From: Sphaerisporangium cinnabarinum
GTDB lineage: Bacteria > Actinomycetota > Actinomycetes > Actinomycetales > Cellulomonadaceae
Assembly (NCBI GenBank): GCA_003052455.1
Contig: QAPD01000077.1
Coordinates: 1-62,348 of the forward strand
Length of the DNA stretch: 62,348 nt
Direction of reading: 5' to 3'
Both the position numbers and the translations under genes were made by a program. The stretch's first letter is position 1, and each line of letters begins with the position of its first letter. Of the stretch, positions 39,524 to 50,880 are shown in pieces. The notes beneath the pieces are model-generated. The model saw nothing but the letters and a program-made list of their open reading frames with translations. It was not told the DNA's origin and did not search any database.

Positions 39524-40375
39524 ATGAGCACCGCACCCGAGACCGCGCCCGACCCCGCCCGAGCCTCGACGGAGCCGACCCCCATCCGGTCGCTCAGCGT
39601 CCTGCCCGCGCGACGCGAGGACGTCGAGCTGCACACCGCCGACGGCCTCACGCTCGTCGGCGAGCTGGCGCTCCCCGCGGACCGCGACCCGGTCGCGACC
39701 CTCGTCACGCTGCACCCCCTGCCGACGCACGGCGGGTACATGGACTCGCACGTCTACCGCAAGGCGGCGTGGCGCTTGCCGGCGCTCGCGGACCTGGCCG
39801 TGCTGCGGTTCAACACGCGCGGCACGTCGTCCCCGCGCGGGACGAGCGAGGGTGCGTTCGACGGCGGCGAGGCCGAGCGCTTCGACGTCGCGGCGGCGAT
39901 CGAGTTCGCCGAGTTCCACGACCTCCCGAACCGGTGGCTCGTGGGGTGGTCGTTCGGCACGGAGCTCGCGCTCAAGCACGGCACGGACCCGGCGGTGGAG
40001 GGCGCGATCCTGCTCTCGCCCCCGCTGCACCGCGCGACGGACGCGGACCTCGACCGCTGGGACGCGTTCGGCAAGCCGCTGGTGGTCCTCGTGCCCGAGC
40101 TCGACGACTACCTGCGGCCCGACGAGGCGCGTCGACGCTTCGCGCGCGTGCGGAACGCCGAGGTGATCGGCGTCGAGGGCGCCAAGCACCTGTGGGTGGG
40201 GGAGTCGTCGGTGCGGCGCGTGCTCGACGAGATCGTGGGGCACGTGCGTCCCGGTTTCCCGCTCCCGCTGCCGACCACGTGGGACGGCGACGCGAGCGGC
40301 ACGGCCGACCGCGACACGGCCGACTCGGACCAGGCGAGCTACGACGCGAGCCGGTCCGACGGCGTCGTCGACTGA
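39524..40375 (+). CDS. Alpha/beta hydrolase
   Basis: 283 residues. LVTLHPLPTHGG near the N-terminus (oxyanion HP in place of HG), the nucleophile elbow GWSFGTELALKHG with Ser, Asp in the PELDDYLRPDEA loop and His in EGAKHLWVGE complete a plausible catalytic triad. Similar to small dienelactone-hydrolase or carboxylesterase-like proteins. Substrate unknown. A TAGGCT hexamer lies 7 nt before the ATG with no ribosome site, suggesting a leaderless mRNA starting 20 nt after the previous stop. Confidence 0.83.
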   Translation: MSTAPETAPDPARASTEPTPIRSLSVLPARREDVELHTADGLTLVGELALPADRDPVATLVTLHPLPTHGGYMDSHVYRKAAWRLPALADLAVLRFNTRGTSSPRGTSEGAFDGGEAERFDVAAAIEFAEFHDLPNRWLVGWSFGTELALKHGTDPAVEGAILLSPPLHRATDADLDRWDAFGKPLVVLVPELDDYLRPDEARRRFARVRNAEVIGVEGAKHLWVGESSVRRVLDEIVGHVRPGFPLPLPTTWDGDASGTADRDTADSDQASYDASRSDGVVD

Positions 40376-40430
40376 CACCGCGTCGCGGCGCGAGGCGCCG
40401 CGCGCACCCGACCGACCCCAGGAGGACCAC

Positions 40431-41219
40431 GTGACGACGGCACCGCTCGAGACCTTCACGCTGCGCGAGGGGTACGGGACCCCGCTCGTGCTGCTGCACG
40501 GCTTCCCGCTCGACCACCGGATGTGGGCCGACGTCGCGGAGGCCCTGCCGGGCGAGCCCACCGTCGTCGCCGTCGACCTCCCGGGCCTGGGCGCGAGCCC
40601 GCTCGGGGACGAGCCGCCGTCGATCGAGGCGGCGGCCGACGCGACCGCCGACGCGCTCGCCGCGGCGGGGATCACGCGCGCGGTCGTCGCGGGTCTGTCG
40701 ATGGGCGGCTACGTGGCCCTCGCGCTCGCGGAGCGCCGGCCGGAGCTGGTCGCCGGCCTCGGGCTCGTCGACACCAAGTCCACGGCCGACTCCGACGACG
40801 CCCGCGCCAACCGGCTGCGCATCGCCGACGAGGCGGCGCGCTCGCAGACCGTCGACGCCGTCCTCGGCATGCCGGGGGTCCTCCTCGGCGAGACGAGCAA
40901 GGCCGCGCGGCCGCACCTGACGCCCCGGCTCGAGGAGTGGATCCGGGCGCAGCGGCCCGACGGCGTCGCGTGGTCGCAGCGGGCGATGGCGGCCCGCCCC
41001 GACCGCACGTCCGTCCTCGCGGGGTTCGCGGGGCCCGTCGCGGTGGTCGTGGGCGAGGAGGACCAGGTCACGCCCGTCGCGGAGGCGGAGCACATGGCCG
41101 CCGCCGCGCCGGTCGCGCAGCTCGTGCAGGTGACGGGAGCGGGCCACATGAGCGCGGTCGAGGACCCCGCCGCGGTCGCCGATGCGCTCGCGGACCTCCT
41201 GGCACGGGCGGCCGTCTGA
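40431..41219 (+). CDS. Alpha/beta hydrolase (second)
   Basis: 262 residues of the canonical alpha/beta-hydrolase family: oxyanion LVLLHGFPLDHRMW, nucleophile elbow AGLSMGGYVALALAE, Asp in VVVGEEDQVTPV and His in GAGHMSAVEDP. Likely an esterase or lactonase; substrate unknown. GTG start with CAGGAGG about 7 nt upstream, so unlike its neighbour it uses a leadered start. It converges with the DivIVA-like gene pair. Confidence 0.87.
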   Translation: MTTAPLETFTLREGYGTPLVLLHGFPLDHRMWADVAEALPGEPTVVAVDLPGLGASPLGDEPPSIEAAADATADALAAAGITRAVVAGLSMGGYVALALAERRPELVAGLGLVDTKSTADSDDARANRLRIADEAARSQTVDAVLGMPGVLLGETSKAARPHLTPRLEEWIRAQRPDGVAWSQRAMAARPDRTSVLAGFAGPVAVVVGEEDQVTPVAEAEHMAAAAPVAQLVQVTGAGHMSAVEDPAAVADALADLLARAAV

Positions 41220-41221
41220 GC

Positions 41222-41240
41222 CGCTGACCGCGCGTCAGCG
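41222..41240. terminator. Short bidirectional hairpin
   Basis: CGCTGAC (41222-41228) pairs with GTCAGCG (41234-41240) around CGCGC, between convergent genes. The right arm contains the stop codon of the minus-strand gene. Confidence 0.5.
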
Positions 41241-41684
41241 CCCGTCGAGCACGAGCGTGAGCGCGTCGGCGAGGTCGATCGACTCGCCGTCCCGCCCGCC
41301 CTTGCCGAGCACGAGCGGCGGGTCGGACGGCTCGACCGCGACGCCGCGCAGGCGCGCGCGCACGCCGCCGGGCACCGAGAGCACGTAGAACTCACCGTCC
41401 TCACCGACGGCGACGCTGCGGTTGCGGCGCAGGTACCACCCGCGCAGCGGGGTGCGGTACGTCGCGGTGCCGTCGAACGCGCGGGCGCGGAGCGGCTCGG
41501 GAGCGAGACCCCGTGCGCGCGCCCGCCCGACGAAGTCGGCGAGCAGGGCCCGGGCCGCATCGCTCTCGCGGGCGCGCTGCCGGTCGAGCTCGCGCTGCTG
41601 GTGCGCGGCGGCCTCGGTCCGCTGCCGACGCCAGTCGTCGGCAGCGGACCCCGAGGGGCCCGACGGGCCCGCGCCGGTCGGCAC
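41235..41684 (-). CDS. Conserved hypothetical protein next to a DivIVA-like gene
   Basis: 149 residues. The N-terminal third is Arg/Gln/Glu-rich and probably helical (WRRQRTEAAAHQQRELDRQRARESDAARALLADFV). The C-terminal part looks like a small beta domain (GWYLRRNRSVAVGEDGEFYVLSVPG). No family is recognised with confidence. GTG start 4 nt after the stop of the coiled-coil gene, so it is co-transcribed and possibly functionally tied to it. Cytoplasmic, no signal peptide. Confidence 0.7.
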   Translation of the reverse strand: MPTGAGPSGPSGSAADDWRRQRTEAAAHQQRELDRQRARESDAARALLADFVGRARARGLAPEPLRARAFDGTATYRTPLRGWYLRRNRSVAVGEDGEFYVLSVPGGVRARLRGVAVEPSDPPLVLGKGGRDGESIDLADALTLVLDGR

Positions 41685-41688
41685 CGCG

Positions 41689-43182
41689 TCAGGCCGAGGC
41701 GGGGGCGTCGGACTTCGGGTCGGCCGGCTTCGTGCCGGCGGACTTCGTGCCGGCCGGCTTCGCGTCGTTCGGCTTCGTGTCGCTGGGCTGGGCGTCGGCA
41801 GACGCCGCCGAGCCCCGCTTCGTCGGTGCCTCGACCGTCCCGACCCGCTGCGCGGACTCCTCGGGGACGACCGGGAACTCGGCCGTCATGAGCGTCGCGG
41901 CGCGCGCCTGCTGCGCGGGCGTCCCGGCGGGGACCGCCTTCTTCGCGGGGGCCTTCGTGGCCTCGCCCTCGCTGCCGAGCAGACCGCGGAGCTCGTCGAG
42001 GTAGGTGTTGATCGAGTCGTGCTGACGCGTGAGGTCCTCGAGCTGGCGCTGGGCGACGTTGCGCTGCTGCTCGGCCTCGGCCTTGGCGTCGCTCACCGTC
42101 TGGTCGGCGAACGCGCGGGCCTCGGCGACGACCTGATCGGCGTTGCGGCGCGCCGTCGACAGGAGGTCCTTCACGTACGCGTCGGACTCGCTGCGGACCT
42201 TCTCCGCCTGCCGGAGCGCGTGGGCGACACGCTTCTCCGCCTCCGCGGCGTGCTCCTCGGCCGTCGAGACGAGCTTCTCCGTCTCCGCCTTGGCGGCGGC
42301 GTGGCGCTCGGCGTTCTCGCGCTCCGCCTCCTCGCGGCGACGCACGACCTCGAGCTCGGCGTCCGCGAGGGCGGTGCGGGCCTGGTCGCGCAGCGCCTCC
42401 ATCTCGGACGTGACGGCGTTCGCCGCCTCGGTCGCCTTGCGCTGCGCCTCGTCCACCTGGCGCTGCGCCTCGCGACGGGCGTTCTCCAGCAGCTCCGCCG
42501 ACTCGCGCTCGGCGGCCTCGCGCTGCGCCGCCGTCTCCGCCGCCACGCGCGCGCGGAGCTCCGCGGCCTCGCGCTCGGTCGTGACGCGCAGCTCCGTCGT
42601 CTCGCGCTCCGCCGTCGCACGCAGCGTGCCGAGCTCGCGCTCGAGCGACGCGCGCCGCTCGCTCTCCTCCGTGGCGAGCGCGCTCTGGATGCGTGCGGCC
42701 TCGCGCTCCGCGGAGCCCACGAGCTCCTCCGCGCGGCGCTGGGCGCTGAGCAGCGTGCCCTCGGCCTCCGACGCGCTCGTGGAGCGGATCTCCTCCGACT
42801 CCAGGCGCGCGCTGTTGAGCAGCTCGGCGACCTCGTTCTCGGCGCGGGACCGGACCTGGCCGGCGGAGAGCTTCGCGCGCGCCATGATGTCGGCCGCCTG
42901 GGCGTTGGCCTGCGACAGGATGTCCGCCGACTGCTCCTCCGCCGAGCGCAGGAGCTGCTCGATGCGGGACCCGAGCCCCGCGTACGACGGCCGGTCCGCC
43001 TCGCGGAGCTGGCGCTGGGCGTCGTTGAGCTCGCTCGTGAGCTGCATGGCGCGGGCGTCCGCCGCCTCGACGCGCGCCCGCGCGTCCTCCACGGCCTTCT
43101 CCAGCTTGGCGAGCTGGGCCTCGACCTGGACGCGGTCGTACCCGCGCATCGTGATGGGGAAGAGCGTGCGCTCGTCGGACAC
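41689..43182 (-). CDS. DivIVA/Scy/FilP-like coiled-coil protein
   Basis: 497 residues. The N-terminal FPITMRGYDRVQVEAQLAKLEKAVEDA matches the DivIVA lipid-binding motif. From about residue 20 to 395 it is almost continuous coiled coil, very rich in Ala, Glu and Arg, with repeated AEREAAELRAR-like blocks. The tail is disordered with repeated K-P-A/N-D/G-T-K units. Related proteins (Scy, FilP, once labelled cellulose-binding) build cytoskeletal scaffolds for polar growth or division. An ATG start is present; a -10-like TATCCT is found upstream on the minus strand near 43295. Confidence 0.83.
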   Translation of the reverse strand: MSDERTLFPITMRGYDRVQVEAQLAKLEKAVEDARARVEAADARAMQLTSELNDAQRQLREADRPSYAGLGSRIEQLLRSAEEQSADILSQANAQAADIMARAKLSAGQVRSRAENEVAELLNSARLESEEIRSTSASEAEGTLLSAQRRAEELVGSAEREAARIQSALATEESERRASLERELGTLRATAERETTELRVTTEREAAELRARVAAETAAQREAAERESAELLENARREAQRQVDEAQRKATEAANAVTSEMEALRDQARTALADAELEVVRRREEAERENAERHAAAKAETEKLVSTAEEHAAEAEKRVAHALRQAEKVRSESDAYVKDLLSTARRNADQVVAEARAFADQTVSDAKAEAEQQRNVAQRQLEDLTRQHDSINTYLDELRGLLGSEGEATKAPAKKAVPAGTPAQQARAATLMTAEFPVVPEESAQRVGTVEAPTKRGSAASADAQPSDTKPNDAKPAGTKSAGTKPADPKSDAPASA

Positions 43183-43546
43183 GTCGATGACCTCCGGTGC
43201 TGAGTCGTCGCGGCTTCCGCCGCCGGGCGGCGTCCCCTCCCGGGGAGGGAGGGCGCGGCGGTCGTGCCACGGCCCCGCCGTGCTCCGACCAGGATACGGG
43301 GATCACGCTGTCCTGAATACCCGGATTGGTGGGGGTGAGACGATGGTCGCAGTGCTGCGCGCGCCGTCGTCCCCCGCGCGGACGGCGGCCCGTCCGGCCG
43401 TCGGGCGCGGCGTTCCCTGGGAGCGGTGAGACCGTCGCGGGAGGGGCACGTGAACGGTTCGTGAGGATCCACAGCCGAACCGTCTCGGTCGATCTACGAG
43501 GGGTTTCGCACCTATCCTGGAACGTCGATCGACGAAGGGAACCTCG
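43183..43546. promoter_or_regulatory. Divergent intergenic region with two candidate promoters
   Basis: 364 nt between divergent genes. A TATCCT hexamer occurs on the plus strand at 43513-43518, before the membrane-protein gene, and the same TATCCT occurs on the minus strand (AGGATA on plus at about 43291-43296), facing the DivIVA-like gene. Several GC-rich short inverted repeats are present. No gene is supported in between. Confidence 0.4.
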
Positions 43547-44692
43547 GTGCTGCAACGAATCATCGCCGCCCTCCTGCTCGCAGGAGGGCTGGTCGCCGTC
43601 GGCCTCGGTGTCGCGTCCGCCACCGTCTGGCGGGACAGCGACACGGTCGTGGCGACCACGGCGTACACCGGCGACGGCACGGTGCTCGTCACCGCGCCCG
43701 GGGTCCTGGACCTCGTCGCCGAGGACGTGACGGTCCGCGCGACAGCACCCGGCGAGCAGCAGGTCACCCTCGCGATCGGCCGCGAGGCCGACGTGACCGG
43801 GTGGGTGGGCGAGGACCCGCACGGCGTGGTCACCGGCCTGTCCGACTGGGACGCGCTCGCGACGCGCGCCGTCGACGCGCCGGCCGCGGAGGACGAGCCC
43901 GCGGAGGGCGACTCGCCAGCCGACGGCGAGAGCCCGGCCGAGGGAGAGACGCCCGCCGAGGGCGACGCGACCGCGGAGACGCCCGTGGCCGGCGTCGACC
44001 CCGCGGGCTCCGACATGTGGCTGGAGGAGGCGACGGGCGCCGGCTCGGCGAGCCTGCGCTGGTCCGACCAGCCCGGCCGCTGGCAGCTCCTCGCCGCCGG
44101 CGTGGGCGAGGGCGCCGTCGCCCCGACCGTCGAGCTGTCGTGGCCGCGCCAGGTCGAGACGCCGTTCCTGTGGCCCGGTGTCATCGGCGGTGCCGTCCTC
44201 ATCCTCCTCGGTCTCGGCATCGGGGCGGCGAGCCTGCGGCCACGCCGCCGCGGTCCCTCCGGCGGTACCACGACCTCCGCGACCCCCGCGGTCTCGCCGG
44301 CCGGCGCGACGGAGGGCACGTCGTCGGACGACGACGGCACGCCCGACGGCGAGGTGCCGACCGACACGGCCCAGGTGCGCATGCTCACGCGACGTGAGCT
44401 GCGCGAGCGCGAGGAGGCCGACCGCCTCGCGCAGCAGCAGGCCCGCGGGCAGAAGCCGCGCCGCGCGTGGCTCACCGGCCAGATCCCGATCGTCGCGCGC
44501 GGCGAGCGCCGCCCGCGGACCGCGGCCCAGCCGGCCGTCGACGCGAGCGCGCACCCGACCACGGAGGACAGCGCGACCACGCGCGCCGACGCCTGGCGCC
44601 GGGCGTGGGGCTTCACGCCCGGCAGCGGCGAGAGCGCCCCGGCGCCCGCACCCGAGAGCGACCCGGACGAAACGAAGGACAGCACCCGATGA
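43547..44692 (+). CDS. Two-helix membrane protein with acidic extracytoplasmic linker
   Basis: 381 residues, GTG start with GAAGGGAA upstream. An N-terminal membrane helix (IIAALLLAGGLVAVGLGVASA), an extracytoplasmic domain that includes an Asp/Glu/Pro/Gly-rich repetitive linker (about residues 110-145, repeating PAEGD-like units), a second helix near 205-227 (WPGVIGGAVLILLGLGIGAASL) and a long charged cytosolic tail. No named family is recognised. The stop overlaps the next gene's start (ATGA), so it pairs with the following lipoprotein. Confidence 0.75.
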   Translation: MLQRIIAALLLAGGLVAVGLGVASATVWRDSDTVVATTAYTGDGTVLVTAPGVLDLVAEDVTVRATAPGEQQVTLAIGREADVTGWVGEDPHGVVTGLSDWDALATRAVDAPAAEDEPAEGDSPADGESPAEGETPAEGDATAETPVAGVDPAGSDMWLEEATGAGSASLRWSDQPGRWQLLAAGVGEGAVAPTVELSWPRQVETPFLWPGVIGGAVLILLGLGIGAASLRPRRRGPSGGTTTSATPAVSPAGATEGTSSDDDGTPDGEVPTDTAQVRMLTRRELREREEADRLAQQQARGQKPRRAWLTGQIPIVARGERRPRTAAQPAVDASAHPTTEDSATTRADAWRRAWGFTPGSGESAPAPAPESDPDETKDSTR

Positions 44693-45726
44693 CCAGCACC
44701 GCCCGCGACACGGCCCGCGCCCGCCGCGCCCGTCGTCACCTCGGCGGGGTGGCCGGGGGACTGGTCGGCGCGCTCCTGCTCGCCGCCTGCTCCGCACCCC
44801 TCCCGACGCCCGAGCCCGACCCCACGCAGGACCCGCCGCCGCCCGTGCTCACCGAGGCGCAGGAGACCGCCGTCCTCGACGCGGTCGCCGCGGCGCTCGC
44901 GGCAGCGAGCGAGACCAACGACGCGGCGCAGCTCGAGGGCCGCGTCACGGGCCCCGCCCTCGCGATCCGATCGAGCCAGCTCGCCGTCGCCGCCGCGCGG
45001 GGCAATGCCGACCTCGTGACCGAGCTCCCGACGGAGGCGCAGCAGGTCGTCATCCCGACGACGCAGACCTGGCCGCGCACGTCGTTCGCCGTGAGCGTGC
45101 AGCCCGAGAACCTGCAGACGCCCCGCCTGTCCGTCCTGGAGCAGGACACGGCGCGCGGCGACTACCAGCTCTGGGCCTGGGTCCGCCTCCTGCCGGGCGT
45201 CACCATGCCGAGCTTCGCGGACCCGAGCATCGGCAGCGAGGACGTCGCGCCCGACGACTCGAGCCTGCTCGTCACGCCCACGGACGCCGTCGCGCAGTAC
45301 GCCGACGTGCTCAACCTGGGTGGTGGCTCCGGGTTCGCCGGGTCCTTCGAGGAGGACTCGTTCCGCGCCCTGCTCGCGAAGCGCGCGCAGGACTGGACGA
45401 CGGCGCTCGAGCCCGCCGCGGGTGCCTACGCGCTGACGTTCACGCCCAACCCCGACGAGCCCGTGCGCGCGGTCCGGACCGCGGACGGCGGCGCCCTCGT
45501 GGTCGGGGCCATGACCTCGCAGGAGTCGATGACCGCCGAGGAGGGCGCGCAGGTGCCGCCGGACACCGAGACGATCAAGGCGCTGTACGGCGACGCGGCC
45601 CCGACGAACGTGCTGAAGGTCGGGTACGTCGACGTCGTCGCGCTCTACGTGCCGCCGGCGGGCTCCGAGGAGAAGATCCGCGTGGTGGGCAACGAGCACG
45701 TCGCGACGTCGGTCGCGAACTCCTGA
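44689..45726 (+). CDS. Actinobacterial lipoprotein, function unknown
   Basis: 345 residues. A basic N-terminus (ARARRARRHLG), hydrophobic core and lipobox LLLAACS give a clear lipoprotein signal; the mature part opens with a Pro-rich linker (PLPTPEPDPTQDPPPP). Two halves follow: a domain around TWPRTSFAVSVQPENLQTPRL and a C-terminal one ending VVALYVPPAGSEEKIRVVGNEHVATSVANS. I do not recognise a characterised family. It is translationally coupled to the upstream membrane protein, suggesting a shared envelope role. Confidence 0.78.
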   Translation: MTSTARDTARARRARRHLGGVAGGLVGALLLAACSAPLPTPEPDPTQDPPPPVLTEAQETAVLDAVAAALAAASETNDAAQLEGRVTGPALAIRSSQLAVAAARGNADLVTELPTEAQQVVIPTTQTWPRTSFAVSVQPENLQTPRLSVLEQDTARGDYQLWAWVRLLPGVTMPSFADPSIGSEDVAPDDSSLLVTPTDAVAQYADVLNLGGGSGFAGSFEEDSFRALLAKRAQDWTTALEPAAGAYALTFTPNPDEPVRAVRTADGGALVVGAMTSQESMTAEEGAQVPPDTETIKALYGDAAPTNVLKVGYVDVVALYVPPAGSEEKIRVVGNEHVATSVANS

Positions 45727-45746
45727 CGCTCCGTAGGATTGGGTCC

Positions 45747-46697
45747 ATGAGCGAACCCATCCAGCCCACGTTCGACGTGCGCGGCGCGGTCGACCTGTCC
45801 GCGCTGACCAGGCCGCAGTCACCCCCGCCCGGCGAGGAGGGCGGCGCGCCCGCCGCGGGCGGGTACGTCGTCGACGTCACGGACGAGACGTTCGGTCAGC
45901 TCGTCCAGGACTCGGCGCAGTACCCGGTCGTCGTGCTCCTGTGGATCCCGACGGACCAGGCGAACGCGCAGCTCGGCACCGACCTCGGCGCGCTGGCCGA
46001 CGAGTACGCCGGCCGCTTCCTCCTGGCCCGGGTCGATGCCCAGGCGTACCCGCAGATCACGGCCGCGTTCCAGGTCCAGGGCGTGCCGACCGTCGTCGCG
46101 ATCCTCCAGGGCCAGCCGGTGCCGCTGTTCCAGGGCGCCGCGCCCGTCGAGCAGGTGCGCGCCGTGCTCGACCAGGTGCTCCAGGCGGCCGAGGCGAACG
46201 GCGTGACGGGCCGCGCGCCTGCACAGGGCGCCGACGGCGAGCCCGAGCGCCCCGCGGAGCCCGTCGCGGAGCCCGAGCCCGAGCTCCCGCCGCTGCACCA
46301 GGAGGCGTACGACGCGATCGAGCGCGACGACCTCGACGCCGCGGTCGCGGCCTACGAGAAGGCGATCAAGCAGGACCCGCGCGACGCCCTCGCCGTCGCG
46401 GGGCTCGCGCAGGTCCGCCTCCTCCAGCGCACGCGCGACGCCGACCTCGCGACGGTCCGCGCCGCAGCCGCTGCCGCACCGCAGGACGTCGACGCCCAGC
46501 TCGCCATCGCCGACCTCGACCTGCTCGGCGGCCACGTCGACGACGCCCTCGACCGGCTCCTCGACCTCCTGCCCGGCGCCGACGCGGACGGCAAGGAGAA
46601 GCTCCGCGTGCGCCTCCTCGACTACTTCGAGGTCGTGGGCCCCACCGACCCCCGCGTCGGCAAGGCCCGCCAGCGCCTCGCGATCAGCCTCTACTGA
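45747..46697 (+). CDS. Thioredoxin-like TPR protein (CnoX/YbbN type), redox-inactive
   Basis: 316 residues. Thioredoxin fold at residues 40-150 (PVVVLLWIPTDQANAQ, FQVQGVPTVVAILQGQPVPLFQG) followed by an acidic Pro-rich linker and a TPR-like helical domain (LDAAVAAYEKAIKQDPRDALAVAGLAQV). The CxxC active site is replaced by Pro-Thr-Asp and the protein appears cysteine-free, so it should act as a holdase or scaffold and not a reductase. A TAGGAT hexamer lies 7 nt before the ATG without a Shine-Dalgarno, suggesting leaderless expression. Confidence 0.88.
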   Translation: MSEPIQPTFDVRGAVDLSALTRPQSPPPGEEGGAPAAGGYVVDVTDETFGQLVQDSAQYPVVVLLWIPTDQANAQLGTDLGALADEYAGRFLLARVDAQAYPQITAAFQVQGVPTVVAILQGQPVPLFQGAAPVEQVRAVLDQVLQAAEANGVTGRAPAQGADGEPERPAEPVAEPEPELPPLHQEAYDAIERDDLDAAVAAYEKAIKQDPRDALAVAGLAQVRLLQRTRDADLATVRAAAAAAPQDVDAQLAIADLDLLGGHVDDALDRLLDLLPGADADGKEKLRVRLLDYFEVVGPTDPRVGKARQRLAISLY

Positions 46698-46707
46698 CGC
46701 ACCCGAG

Positions 46708-46780
46708 CCACGCACGACGGCGGCCGATCACCTCACGGTGACCGGCCGCCGTCGTGCGTGGCGGTCACCGCGAGGTGACC
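46708..46780. terminator. Long perfect hairpin plus a second hairpin
   Basis: Arms 46708-46726 and 46743-46761 are fully complementary over 19 bp (core CCACGCACGACGGCGGCCG), with an inner TCACC/GGTGA stem. Directly after, GGTCACC (46763-46769) pairs with GGTGACC (46774-46780) around GCGA. It lies between the convergent thioredoxin-like and glgB genes and probably terminates both directions. Confidence 0.75.
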
Positions 46781-46827
46781 GGCTGCCGCCGTGCTGAGGA
46801 AGCAGCGCCGGGGGTGAGATGAAGCCG

Positions 46828-46924
46828 GGTGGGTGGGGCGGTGGCGCCGGGTCGTGGCGGGCCTGGCGGGAGCCGCGAGGAACGAGCGGCGGATGGTAGA
46901 CCCGGCGCCACCGCCCCACCCACC
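46828..46924. repeat. Perfect 25-bp inverted repeat with 47-nt spacer
   Basis: 46828-46852 and 46900-46924 are exact reverse complements (inner core GGTGGCGCCGGGT). The spacer itself contains GCCGC...GCGGC. With the adjacent hairpins this makes a 286-nt gap between convergent genes almost wholly composed of inverted repeats. Terminator or barrier function is inferred. Confidence 0.7.
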
Positions 46925-46983
46925 ACCCAGGGCGACCAGACGACGACCTCGGCGACCCAGATCGACCTCGGCGGACCAGACCT

Positions 46984-49215
<2,232 letters not shown>

Positions 49216-49299
49216 GGGGCAACCTTTCCACGTCCCGCGCGCCCCCACAGGACGGGCTCGCCGGACGGTCCGGTGCGTGCGCCCGGGCGACCGCGCACG

Positions 49300-50799
49300 T
49301 CAGGCGTTGCCCGCGAGGAGGCGGTCCACGGCGGCGAGGGGGATGGGCTCCCAGTCGGGGCGGTTGCGCGACTCGTAGACGACCTCGTAGAGCGCCTTGT
49401 CGAGCGTGAGCGCCCGGACGAGCGCCTCCGACGTCGCGTGGTCGACGCCCGCGGTGTCCGCGCGCTCGTACGCGTCGAGGAACGCGGCGCGCGCCTGGAC
49501 GGCCCACGCGGCGTCGGGAGCGCGCCCCACGGCGGCCGCGTAGTCGAACGAGCGCACGATCCCGGCGACGTCGCGCAGGGCGAGGTCGGGGCGCGTGCGC
49601 TCCGCGACCGGCCGCAGCGGCTCGCCCTCGAAGTCGAGCACCTTCCAGCCGAACCGGCGGGCGTGCAGCACCTGCCCGAGGTGCAGGTCGCCGTGGACGG
49701 TCTGGAGCCGCGGGAGGGCGTCGGGGACGCGCGTGACGGACGCGAGCCGCGCGGCCGTGCGGTCCCAGAACGCGGCGATCTCGGTCGCGCGCCGGCCGAG
49801 CGCGCCGGACGAGGCGACGGCCTCGTCCGAGCGGCGCCGCAGGTCGGCGACGAGCCACCGCGCGTCGACGGGGGAGCCCACGTCGAACGCGCGCCGGAGC
49901 GCGGCGTGCAGGTCGGCGAGGACGCGGCCGAGGTCGGCGGCGAGGTCCGCGAACGACGACCCCTGCCCGGCGTACGCGCACGCGAGGTCGAAGCCGTCGC
50001 GCGCGCCGTCGACGAACTCGCTGAGGATCGCGAGGTGCGCCGAGCGGGGCGCCGTCGGGTCCGGCACGTGGCCCGGACGGGCCGGGTCGTCCTGCGCGTC
50101 CCAGCCCACCTCGAGCCATGCGAGCGGTCGCGGGACGCCCGCCCACCCCTGCGCGGCGAGCGCGCGCGGGATGGTCAGGTCAGGGTTGGGCCCGATCGCG
50201 ATGGCCCGCAGCACCTTGAGCATCGTCCCGCCGGCGACCCCGGGCAGCAGCACCGAGCTGTTCGACTGCTCGACGCTCAGCGCGCGCCCGCCCGCGAGGT
50301 CGACGGGGTCGGCGCTCGCGGCCCCGGCGACAGGGGGCGTGCCCCAGTCGGCCACGGCCAGGAGCGCCGCCCAGCACGCGGGGTGCGCGGCGCCGTCGTG
50401 CACGAGCCAGGACGTCCCGGCGGTCGCGCCGCTCCCGGCGTCGTGGACCGTCCCGAGCGGGGCGGCGGGGGCGCGCCCCGGCCCGGCGGGCGTGGCGGGG
50501 GTGCCCGCCGGGTCCGCGGCGCCCGTGGTACCCGCCGCCGCGGCGACCGGCTCGAGGACGAGCGGCACCTGCACGACGAGGTCGACGCCGTCCCCGAGCA
50601 GCCGCAGCAGGTGGAGGACGACGCGCGGGGCCCGCCCCGGGTCCGGCGCCGCCGTCGCCGGGACGTCGAGCGCGAACGACAGCCACGGCACGTGCCGCAC
50701 GGCGACGCCCTTGACGGGGTACCACCGGCGCTCCGGCAGCCACGCGTCGAGGAGCGTCATGAGCTCCGAGGAGGGAAGGTCCGTCCGTCGGAGCGTCAT
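49300..50799 (-). CDS. mak: Maltokinase
   Basis: Phosphorylates maltose to maltose-1-phosphate, the donor for GlgE. 499 residues with an aminoglycoside-phosphotransferase-like kinase fold: N-lobe with LPERRWYPVKG, catalytic-loop region LPRLQTVHGDLHLGQVLHARRFGWKVLDFEGEPLRPVAERTRPD. The central insertion rich in Ala, Gly and Pro (about residues 85-130) is longer than usual. ATG with AGGAGG upstream. Placed directly after treS on the same strand, consistent with the TreS-Mak-GlgE pathway. Confidence 0.94.
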   Translation of the reverse strand: MTLRRTDLPSSELMTLLDAWLPERRWYPVKGVAVRHVPWLSFALDVPATAAPDPGRAPRVVLHLLRLLGDGVDLVVQVPLVLEPVAAAAGTTGAADPAGTPATPAGPGRAPAAPLGTVHDAGSGATAGTSWLVHDGAAHPACWAALLAVADWGTPPVAGAASADPVDLAGGRALSVEQSNSSVLLPGVAGGTMLKVLRAIAIGPNPDLTIPRALAAQGWAGVPRPLAWLEVGWDAQDDPARPGHVPDPTAPRSAHLAILSEFVDGARDGFDLACAYAGQGSSFADLAADLGRVLADLHAALRRAFDVGSPVDARWLVADLRRRSDEAVASSGALGRRATEIAAFWDRTAARLASVTRVPDALPRLQTVHGDLHLGQVLHARRFGWKVLDFEGEPLRPVAERTRPDLALRDVAGIVRSFDYAAAVGRAPDAAWAVQARAAFLDAYERADTAGVDHATSEALVRALTLDKALYEVVYESRNRPDWEPIPLAAVDRLLAGNA

Positions 50800-50880
50800 G
50801 CAGGCCTCCTGGGGCTGGTCGTCGGCAGGTCGTGTCGGGCAGGCACCATCCGACCACGAGGCGCCCGATCTCGCCGTCCG

